5,731 bases of DNA from Acidobacteriota bacterium. Lineage in GTDB: Bacteria; Acidobacteriota; Terriglobia; Terriglobales; Acidobacteriaceae. Shown in pieces: positions 1 through 4,770 of this stretch. Location: contig JAJZJJ010000232.1 of assembly GCA_021810175.1 (NCBI GenBank), positions 1 to 5,731 of the forward strand. Direction: 5' to 3'. The translations under genes were made by a program, and so were the position numbers. Under the pieces are notes generated by a model. The model ran no database searches. It was not told the origin of the DNA and was given only the letters and a program-made list of their open reading frames with translations. Position 1 is the first letter of the stretch. Every line of letters starts with the position of its first letter.

Positions 1-309
1 CGACTGCTTGTTGATCGTGGAAATCACCGCGCAGGTGTTCGAGTCGAAGCCGTAAACCGCGTTGTCGTAGCCGATCGAGGAAACCACACCCCGCACCAGT
101 GCCTGAAAGTCCACATAGGCCTGCGTGGTGATTTCGCCGGCAATCACAACCAGCCCCGTCGCGGTCAGCGTCTCGCAGGCCACGCGGGAGTAAGGATCCT
201 GCTCCAGGCAGGCGTCGAGGATCGCATCGGAGATCTGGTCGGCAATCTTATCGGGATGGCCTTCCGTCACAGATTCCGATGTAAAAAGAAAACGTTCTGA
301 TGCTGGCAA
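1..309 (-). CDS. metK: S-adenosylmethionine synthetase (methionine adenosyltransferase), N-terminal 103 residues; 3' end off window
   Basis: This cytosolic enzyme makes S-adenosylmethionine from methionine and ATP, supplying the cell's main methyl donor. The 103 visible residues carry the family's N-terminal hallmarks. The ATP-binding motif GHPDK lies at residues 17-21 (His18 and Asp20 match the catalytic His and Mg-binding Asp of E. coli MetK). ACET at 44-47 carries Glu46, matching the potassium-binding Glu, and GEITT is at 58-62. GFDSNTCAV at 87-95 and INKQS at the window edge also fit the family. A full protein is about 385-400 residues, so roughly three quarters is missing to the left. 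The start is TTG at 309-307: it begins [13 protein letters not shown], aligns with the family N-terminus, and has GGAGGG seven bases upstream, with no better ATG nearby. It is transcribed away from the TPR gene at 518. Family identification is very secure. Confidence 0.97.
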   Translation of the reverse strand, partial: MPASERFLFTSESVTEGHPDKIADQISDAILDACLEQDPYSRVACETLTATGLVVIAGEITTQAYVDFQALVRGVVSSIGYDNAVYGFDSNTCAVISTINKQS

Positions 310-316
310 GGGATGT

Positions 317-322
317 CCCTCC
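317..322 (-). promoter_or_regulatory. Shine-Dalgarno of metK supporting a TTG start
   Basis: On the minus strand GGAGGG stands seven bases before TTG at 309-307. This strong, well-spaced site decides the start codon. No in-frame ATG or GTG nearby has comparable support. Confidence 0.8.
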
Positions 323-330
323 GGAAAATG

Positions 331-358
331 CGGATCACGTCGCGAAGGGCGAAATCCG
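331..358 (-). promoter_or_regulatory. Possible structured leader of metK
   Basis: In minus-strand orientation CGGAT (358-354) can pair with ATCCG (335-331). An inner TCGC/GCGA stem sits within the enclosed loop, giving a two-part hairpin just upstream of the metK ribosome binding site. The upstream CCGGA (359-355) could instead pair with TCCGG (325-321), which overlaps the first two bases of the Shine-Dalgarno. I do not recognise a known SAM riboswitch class here, and stems of 4-5 bp can arise by chance in GC-rich DNA. Confidence 0.25.
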
Positions 359-374
359 GGATTCGTTCTATTTA

Positions 375-403
375 ATGGTACAAGGCCAGGGACGCGGGCA
401 CAA
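375..403 (-). promoter_or_regulatory. Candidate sigma-70-type promoter for metK
   Basis: Reading the minus strand, TTGTGC (403-398) and TACCAT (380-375) are separated by 17 bases, the optimal spacing for a housekeeping sigma factor. They match the consensus at three and four of six positions. Transcription would begin near 368, leaving a leader of about 60 nt before the TTG start. An AT-rich TTAAAT overlaps the -10 and could be the real one. This is a pattern match only. Confidence 0.3.
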
Positions 404-477
404 AGGGTTGCAGCTAAAGGGCGGCGAAGGCCATTGGAGTGGGAAAAGCGAGGGGTGAGGGGATTTCGGGCATTTTG

Positions 478-495
478 TTGTTTTCGCGGAAACAA
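478..495. promoter_or_regulatory. Perfect 6-bp inverted repeat upstream of the TPR gene (possible operator)
   Basis: TTGTTT (478-483) and AAACAA (490-495) form a perfect dyad around TCGCGG, ending 22 bp before the ATG at 518. The dyad symmetry and position fit a regulator-binding site in the metK/TPR divergent spacer, but no family-specific operator is recognised. A weak mRNA hairpin or chance are alternatives. Confidence 0.25.
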
Positions 496-517
496 TCCAT
501 GGTGTAGAAAGGCTGCC

Positions 518-1438
518 ATGCGATGGCCCGCGATCTGCCTGACCGTTCTTTGCGCCGCCACAGCCTGGGGCCAAAGCGAGAAGCTTTCGGTCTGGCCTCA
601 CCTGATAGACACGAAAAAGTGCTCGGAAGCGCATCAGTTGTGCGAAATGTACGTTCACGCCCCTGCCATTGCCGATCAGGTCTCGGCCCAGAAATGCCTG
701 GCAAACGCCGCTCTCTGCGGGCATAGCGTCCTTATGCTGCAGGGGGATGATAACGGCGGCGGCACGGTCAGCGGCGGCTACATGCGGGACGCAACGAAGA
801 AAGCAATCTCCCATCTGGATGCTGCGCTGAAGCTGGCTCCCCAGGACCTCTCGATTCATTTGGGCCGCCTGTATGTGCTGGAAACCGCTGGCGAGTACGA
901 CCAGATGCTGCAGGCGCTCAACCAAAGCTGTTCGATCTACAAAGGGAAACATGCACTGGACGCATGGCTGGGATATACCCCGGATTTTCAGGAACTTGGA
1001 CTCTATCGTGTGGCCGTCGCCTATATGAAGATTCTGAACACTCATTATCCCGGCAACTCAGACGTGACAGGCAATATCGGAGCTTTCCTGATGATGGATG
1101 GAAAGATGGACGAGGCGATCGTTTATCTGAAGAAGGCCGTCGCGCTGGCCCCGAATGATCCGATCAATACCTGGGATTTAGGACGAGCCTACGATTACAA
1201 CGGCCAAACTACGCTTGCCGACAAGTGGTATCGGAAGGGCTTGTCTCTTCAGACGGATAAGAAGCAGTTGAGGGAGAACGAGTGCATCTACGCCAAATTC
1301 GTCGCCGACAAGCTGCACCAGCCCCAGCGAGCCTGCGCGCTGGAAAAAGCGAACTGCGGACCAAAGCACCAGTCAGCATGTGGGCCCGCCGCCACTTTCG
1401 CAAAGCCAGTCTCGGCGAGCCCAGCTAAAACTAAATAA
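518..1438 (+). CDS. Exported cysteine-rich TPR-repeat protein of unknown function
   Basis: This 306-residue protein is predicted to be secreted to the periplasm or cell surface. Residues 1-19 look like a signal peptide (MRWP, then a hydrophobic run, with likely cleavage around AWG/Q). TPR-like helix pairs lie at about 93-127, 181-214 (ending in the typical ALAPNDP) and 215-248. The mature part has nine cysteines. Four near the N-terminus (35, 42, 60, 67) follow C-x6-C-x17-C-x6-C, one is at 138, and four are near the C-terminus (256, 273, 280, 288), which suggests disulphides and an oxidising compartment. The start is ATG at 518, with AAAGG five bases upstream. An in-frame TTG at 434 would add 28 residues in front of the signal peptide and lacks such a site. 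It diverges from metK and probably stands alone, with a terminator about 215 bp downstream. TPRs usually bind proteins or peptides; no partner can be named. Confidence 0.85.
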   Translation: MRWPAICLTVLCAATAWGQSEKLSVWPHLIDTKKCSEAHQLCEMYVHAPAIADQVSAQKCLANAALCGHSVLMLQGDDNGGGTVSGGYMRDATKKAISHLDAALKLAPQDLSIHLGRLYVLETAGEYDQMLQALNQSCSIYKGKHALDAWLGYTPDFQELGLYRVAVAYMKILNTHYPGNSDVTGNIGAFLMMDGKMDEAIVYLKKAVALAPNDPINTWDLGRAYDYNGQTTLADKWYRKGLSLQTDKKQLRENECIYAKFVADKLHQPQRACALEKANCGPKHQSACGPAATFAKPVSASPAKTK

Positions 1439-1652
1439 GGTGCCGAGAGGAGGAACCTTACGGCTCATTTTGGGGAAGAGTTCCTAACTCCGCGTCAGCC
1501 CGATTTGCACAGGCAGGGATGTCAATCCTTACCGAGGTAACTTCAGCCGCAACCCGTTTGTTTCCCGCGCGAATTCCCTGAAACGCCCTGACATATCTGG
1601 CACTCTTAACCGCGCTTCCCGGTATTCTGGATGTATAGATAGTTTTTCGTCC

Positions 1653-1680
1653 AGCCTCGTTAGCGCGAGGCTTTTCCTTT
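1653..1680 (+). terminator. Intrinsic terminator, probably of the TPR gene
   Basis: AGCCTCG (1653-1659) and CGAGGCT (1666-1672) form a perfect 7-bp stem with loop TTAGCG, followed by TTTCCTTT on the plus strand. This is the classic rho-independent layout with an interrupted T tract. It lies 214 bp past the TPR stop codon, so it would give that mRNA a long 3' UTR. It could instead end an unrecognised small RNA transcribed from within 1439-1650. Confidence 0.6.
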
Positions 1681-1751
1681 GGGGCAGTGAATTCCGAACT
1701 GGCCATGGAGCCCGGAATTCTCTCCCGTTGATCCGCTGATTCGCTTCAGCC

Positions 1752-1807
1752 CCAGAGGCTCTGGCCATCTGCCCTGTTTTCAGACAGTTGCAGCCCAGAG
1801 CCTCTGG
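1752..1807. repeat. Two 13-bp palindromes forming an exact inverted pair
   Basis: CCAGAGGCTCTGG (1752-1764) and CCAGAGCCTCTGG (1795-1807) are exact reverse complements, 30 bp apart. Each is also a palindrome around its central base, so each can form its own hairpin or the two can form one 13-bp stem. Because of that internal symmetry they also look like near-direct repeats, both preceded by CAGCC. No T tract follows on either strand, so a simple terminator is not favoured. A double binding site or a repeat-family edge is possible. Confidence 0.6.
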
Positions 1808-1914
1808 ACAAAAAGTGCAAGTTGTTTGAAATCATATGTATCCGGAAAAGTTGACCCAGGGGCGGAGGTATGGACAGGGATTCCTGACCAGCTGATTGGC
1901 CGATTCGCTAACCG

Positions 1915-1963
1915 CCGCCTGCTGCCTGCCGTCTGCTGCCTGCTGTCTGCTGTCTGCTGCCTG
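1915..1963. repeat. Heptamer tract 1, seven units of CYGYCTG
   Basis: Seven contiguous 7-bp units (CCGCCTG, CTGCCTG, CCGTCTG, CTGCCTG, CTGTCTG, CTGTCTG, CTGCCTG) fill 1915-1963 with no break in period. A period of seven is not a multiple of three, which argues against protein coding. Confidence 0.9.
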
Positions 1964-2075
1964 ATCCAAAGCCCCTGGGAAGTGCCAAAGAATCATATGC
2001 TTAGCCGTTGTCGAGCTGGTAAATACAACACTAACCCATGAAGAATCATATGGATACGAAAAAGATGACCCAGGG
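1961..2075. repeat. 115-bp direct repeat, copy 1
   Basis: This segment matches 2153-2267 at 113 of 115 positions, an exact 192-bp offset. The two differences are A1989/T2181 and T2024/C2216. It covers block R plus most of the following block L. Such near-identity in non-coding DNA indicates a recent duplication or ongoing homogenisation. Confidence 0.93.
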
Positions 2076-2103
2076 TATCCCGCTGCCTGGGGGTACGGAC
2101 TGG

Positions 2104-2145
2104 CTGCCTGCCGCCTGCCGCCTGCCGACTGCCGTCTGCCGTCTG
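2104..2145. repeat. Heptamer tract 2, six units of CYGNCTG
   Basis: Six contiguous units (CTGCCTG, CCGCCTG twice, CCGACTG, CCGTCTG twice) lie in the second copy of the composite unit. The tract shares the period but differs in unit number and mix from 1915-1963, so the core varies while its flanks are conserved. Confidence 0.9.
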
Positions 2146-2152
2146 CTCATCG

Positions 2153-2267
2153 CTGATCCAAAGCCCCTGGGAAGTGCCAATGAATCATATGCTTAGCCGT
2201 TGTCGAGCTGGTAAACACAACACTAACCCATGAAGAATCATATGGATACGAAAAAGATGACCCAGGG
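2153..2267. repeat. 115-bp direct repeat, copy 2
   Basis: This is the second copy of the 1961-2075 block, with two substitutions. Its right part runs almost to the end of the lyase gene, so transcripts of that gene would read through it in antisense orientation. Confidence 0.93.
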
Positions 2268-2293
2268 GCGCCGAGGAGCGAAAGGCTCGCCGC

Positions 2294-3676
2294 TCACTCA
2301 CCCGTCATCCCGCCTGGATCGAGCACCGCCGCCTGCTCCTCGCTCAGTCCGGCCTTCCGCCGCGCCAGCGACACCATCGATTCGCCGCTGGCCACCGACT
2401 CCTTCACCAACTCCGCGGCCCGGGCGTACCCGATCAGCGGATTCAGCGCCGTCGCCAGCGCAATCGTGCTCTCGGCATACTGCTGGCACCGCTCCCGGTT
2501 GGCCGAGATGCCCTCGACGCACCGCTCGCGGAAGACCCGCAGCATGTTCGCCAGAATCGTGATGCTCTGGAGCACGTTCCAGGCCATCGCCGGCATCATC
2601 ACGTTCAGCTCCAGTTGCCCGGCCTGCACCGCCATCGCCACGGCCGCATCGTTGCCCACCACCTGAAAGCTCACCATGGCCGCCAGCTCGGCCATTACTG
2701 GATTCACCTTGCCCGGCATGATCGATGAGCCAGGCTGCAGAGCCGGCAGGTGGATCTCGTTGAAGCCCGTGTTTGGCCCCGACGAAAGTAGCCGTAAGTC
2801 GTTGGAAATACGGATGGTTTCCAGCGCCAGCGCCCGCAGCGAGCCGCTCACCAGCGCCATGCAGCTCTGCGACTGCATCGCCCAGCGCGGGTTCTCGGCT
2901 GGAACCAGCTTCTGCCCGGAAATCCGCTCCAGCCCGGCCACTGCCTTCGGCCGGAACGCCGGAGGCGCGTTCAGCCCGGTGCCGACCGCGGTCCCGCCCA
3001 AACCCAGCTCCCGCAGCGAATCGGCCGCCTGCCGGATCGCCGCTCCACCCCTCCGGAAGGCCATCCCGTACGCCGCGAACTCCTGCCCCAGCCGGATCGG
3101 AACCGCGTCCTGCATATGCGTCCGCCCGGCCTTCACCACGGAGTCGAACTCGCTTCCCTTCCGCTCGAACGCCTCGGCCACGCCGTCGATTTCGGGATAC
3201 AGCGTCTCCAGCGCCAGCAGCGCCGCCAGCCGCATCGCGGTCGGAAACACATCGTTCGTCGACTGCCCAAAGTTCACGTGGTCGTTCGGATGAACCTCGG
3301 CATAGGAGCCCAGCTCATGACCCAGAATCTCGTTCGCCCGGTTGGCGATCACCTCGTTGGCGTTCATGTGGAAGCTCACTCCCGCTCCCGCCTGGAAGAC
3401 ATCGACCACGAAGTCCGCATCGTGCCGCCCGTCGATCGTCTCCTGCGCCGCCGCGGCAATCGCTTTGGCCCGCCGCTCGTCGAGCGTGCCCACCTCACGG
3501 TTCGCCTCGGCCGCGGCCCGCTTCACCATCCCCATCGCCCGGATCAGCAGCGGATGCGCCCGCATCCCGGAGATGGGAAAGTTCTCTACCGCCCGAGCCG
3601 TCTGGGCTCCGAAATACGCCCTGGACGGAACCTCGAAGAATCCCAGCGAATCCTTCTCCCTGCGAGTGTCGGACAT
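2294..3676 (-). CDS. aspA: Aspartate ammonia-lyase-like enzyme of the class II fumarase/aspartase superfamily
   Basis: Family members are cytosolic homotetramers. Aspartases split aspartate into fumarate and ammonia; class II fumarases hydrate fumarate to malate. The protein is 460 residues, the usual length. The superfamily signature GSSIMPGKVNPV is at 316-327, with the likely catalytic base Ser318, Lys323 and Asn325. GRTHMQD (184-190) supplies Thr186 and His187, and HPNDHVN then QSTND lie at 129-142. DVFQAGAG, NDLRLLSSGP, GQLELNV and GYARAAELVKE read more like aspartases, notably the Bacillus type, than FumC. Two usually conserved positions near the active site differ: Val100 for Thr and His103 for Asn in the GxGTSxNMN region. 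The start is ATG at 3676 with AAAGGAG five bases upstream; the frame stays open to 4492 only as a shadow of the transporter gene. It is the last gene of a probable three-gene minus-strand cluster. FumC-like activity is the main alternative. Confidence 0.88.
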   Translation of the reverse strand: MSDTRREKDSLGFFEVPSRAYFGAQTARAVENFPISGMRAHPLLIRAMGMVKRAAAEANREVGTLDERRAKAIAAAAQETIDGRHDADFVVDVFQAGAGVSFHMNANEVIANRANEILGHELGSYAEVHPNDHVNFGQSTNDVFPTAMRLAALLALETLYPEIDGVAEAFERKGSEFDSVVKAGRTHMQDAVPIRLGQEFAAYGMAFRRGGAAIRQAADSLRELGLGGTAVGTGLNAPPAFRPKAVAGLERISGQKLVPAENPRWAMQSQSCMALVSGSLRALALETIRISNDLRLLSSGPNTGFNEIHLPALQPGSSIMPGKVNPVMAELAAMVSFQVVGNDAAVAMAVQAGQLELNVMMPAMAWNVLQSITILANMLRVFRERCVEGISANRERCQQYAESTIALATALNPLIGYARAAELVKESVASGESMVSLARRKAGLSEEQAAVLDPGGMTGE

Positions 3677-3681
3677 GACCG

Positions 3682-3688
3682 CTCCTTT
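3682..3688 (-). promoter_or_regulatory. Shine-Dalgarno of the aspartase-like gene
   Basis: AAAGGAG on the minus strand lies five bases before ATG at 3676. It fixes the start where the reading frame itself continues open for hundreds of bases upstream. Confidence 0.75.
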
Positions 3689-3753
3689 CCGCACGCTCCA
3701 CCTCTCTGATGAGCAGAGCGACGACAGGAGGCTCAGCAATTTGCAGGCCGCAG

Positions 3754-4665
3754 TTACTCGGGAACAACCGGCGGCAGCGGAATCCCGCTGAAACGCTCCC
3801 GGGAAGCCGCCCAGGCAATGAACAGCCCGGCGCCCACAATCAGCGCTCCGCCGATCAGCATAGACGCCGTCGGCTTCTGATGCCAGATCAGCCAGGCCAT
3901 CACGCCTCCGGTGATCAGCTGCGTGTAGTGGTACTGCGAAACGTTCGCGGCGGAAGTATGCCGCAGCGCGATGAAAAAGCAAAGGGTTCCCAGCGAGCAG
4001 AAGAGCCCCATCCCGACCAGCATCCCGGTCAGTTCGGGAGTCAGCGGCACGGCATGGCCGAGCATCAGTCCAAAGCCGGCCACCGCCATCACCAGCCCGG
4101 AGAAAAAGGTCAGGCTCTCCGGCGTCTCCGTCTGGGTGAGCACCCGCGACCAGACCATGTTGACCGAGAAGCAGGCCACGCAGAGCAGGCACGCCGCGTA
4201 TCCCGCCCAGTCGGCGTGCCGGGCCGCTCCGAAAGGATCGATGGCAATCACCACGCCGGCGAATCCAGTCGCCACAGCAAGGCCCTTGCGCCAGGTCAGC
4301 CGCTCGCGCAAGAAGATCGCCGACAGAATCGTCGTCACCATCGGAGCCATGAAAATGAGGATGTAGAAGAGCGTCAGGCTCAGGTGGCGCAAAGCGATCA
4401 CCACGCCTAGGTTGTTGCCCAGGTCCAACAGCGAACGAACCAGCTGCCGGAAAAGGTTGCGCGGCCACAGATGCCGAAGATCGTGCCGCCAAAGCGTGTA
4501 CACGAAGAGAAATCCAGCAATGAACAGGCCGAGAAACGCCACCACTTCATACGCCGGTAGGCTGGAATGCCCCGCCAGCTTGATGACCGTATCGGTCAGC
4601 ACCCAGAAGGTGAACCCGGCAAGAGCGAAGCCAATGGCGCCAAGATGGGAGACAGAAGCCTTCAT
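3754..4665 (-). CDS. EamA/DMT-family inner-membrane permease
   Basis: This 303-residue membrane protein has about ten predicted transmembrane segments (roughly 8-28, 40-58, 72-92, 97-118, 127-143, 153-171, 184-204, 212-233, 245-262, 267-287), arranged as two EamA repeats. Family-typical stretches are the end of the first repeat, FLRERLTWRKGLAVATGFAG (118-137), and the final IGGALIVGAGLF. DMT members export or exchange amino acids, nucleotide derivatives and other small metabolites; the substrate cannot be told from sequence. The start is ATG at 4665 (MKASVSHLGAIGF). A TTG at 4722 would add 19 polar residues that run through the upstream hairpin. The ribosome binding site is weak: AAGG lies 11 bases upstream. 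It sits between two fumarate-linked enzymes, 105 bp after the fumarase and 77 bp before the lyase, so a dicarboxylate or amino-acid substrate is a guess from context only. Confidence 0.9.
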   Translation of the reverse strand: MKASVSHLGAIGFALAGFTFWVLTDTVIKLAGHSSLPAYEVVAFLGLFIAGFLFVYTLWRHDLRHLWPRNLFRQLVRSLLDLGNNLGVVIALRHLSLTLFYILIFMAPMVTTILSAIFLRERLTWRKGLAVATGFAGVVIAIDPFGAARHADWAGYAACLLCVACFSVNMVWSRVLTQTETPESLTFFSGLVMAVAGFGLMLGHAVPLTPELTGMLVGMGLFCSLGTLCFFIALRHTSAANVSQYHYTQLITGGVMAWLIWHQKPTASMLIGGALIVGAGLFIAWAASRERFSGIPLPPVVPE

Positions 4666-4708
4666 GAGACGGGCAACCTTACAGGAAAGGGAACCGGCAT
4701 CCAAATCG

Positions 4709-4734
4709 CTTCGGCCGCACAAAGGCGGCCGAAG
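4709..4734 (-). promoter_or_regulatory. Strong 10-bp hairpin between fumarase and transporter genes
   Basis: CTTCGGCCGC (4709-4718) and GCGGCCGAAG (4725-4734) form a perfect GC-rich stem with a 6-base loop, 36 bp after the fumarase stop and 43 bp before the transporter start. Only ATTT follows in the direction of transcription, so it is a poor intrinsic terminator. Partial attenuation, or mRNA stabilisation or processing between genes, is more likely. A small extragenic palindromic repeat is also possible. Confidence 0.55.
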
Positions 4735-4770
4735 GAAGAATCAGGATGCACGGAGCCTGCAGCCGACGCA

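Larger units (their letters stand above)
1830..2269. repeat. Composite tandem repeat array (L - heptamers - R - L - heptamers - R - L)
   Basis: Two kinds of block alternate. Block L (about 34 bp, from AATCATATG to CCCAGGGGC) occurs at 1830-1863, 2044-2077 and 2236-2269. The middle copy loses the last bases of the pattern, and the first copy differs from the last at four positions. Block R runs from CTGATCCAAAGCCCCTGGG to just before L, at 1961-2043 and 2153-2235. L-to-L spacing is 214 then 192 bp. Between L and R lie tracts of 7-bp repeats. CCCAGGGGC at the end of L and GCCCCTGGG in R are inverted, so each heptamer tract is bracketed by complementary arms. The array ends 24 bp from the lyase stop codon. 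No transposase or integrase is nearby. Confidence 0.9.
1439..2293. other. 855-bp non-coding convergent region containing repeats
   Basis: This stretch separates the TPR gene (plus) from the lyase gene (minus), which converge on it. The short open frames here show no recognisable domain, no convincing ribosome binding site and no conservation between repeat copies. From 1439 to about 1650 I see only small chance-level dyads, such as AGGAAC (1451-1456) with GTTCCT (1480-1485). After that come a terminator, a pair of palindromes and a tandem repeat array, listed separately. Confidence 0.7.

Noticed and set aside
434..517. Upstream TTG start at 434 for the TPR protein.
   Set aside because: It would put 28 Arg/Trp/Cys-containing residues before a clear signal peptide, and the ATG at 518 has its own AAAGG site.
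1458..1768. Two overlapping minus-strand frames of 82 and 79 residues in the spacer.
   Set aside because: They have no recognisable motif or clear ribosome binding site, they overlap each other in different frames, and they run across a terminator hairpin.
1826..2041. Plus-strand 71-residue open frame across the first repeat unit.
   Set aside because: It translates the period-7 heptamer tract into an artificial Leu/Cys-rich stretch, and the second copy of the unit does not keep the frame.
1997..2041. 14-codon mini-frame MLSRCRAGKYNTNP repeated at 2189, ending in an ATGA overlap with a further ATG; considered as a leader peptide.
   Set aside because: There is no convincing ribosome binding site. 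The only difference between copies within it is amino-acid-changing (Tyr to His), and it is followed by no real gene.
1830..2269. CRISPR array.
   Set aside because: The repeats are 34-115 bp with only two to three copies, and the intervening segments are heptamer tracts, not unique 30-40 bp spacers. No cas gene is near.
2230..2562. Plus-strand 110-residue open frame beginning in the last repeat block and entering the lyase gene antisense.
   Set aside because: It is a Pro/Arg-rich shadow frame whose start comes from the repeat. The overlapping lyase gene is secure.
2773..3678. Plus-strand 301-residue open frame opposite the lyase gene.
   Set aside because: It is a Pro/Arg/Ser/Ala-rich composition with no domain, produced by the codon bias of the well-supported minus-strand gene.
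3677..4492. Long open extension of the lyase frame upstream of ATG 3676 (an apparent 732-residue protein).
   Set aside because: The added part is a low-complexity Arg/Ala/Gly-rich translation antisense-frame to the transporter gene's codons. The family N-terminus and a good ribosome binding site are at 3676, so this is a GC-driven shadow and not a fusion.
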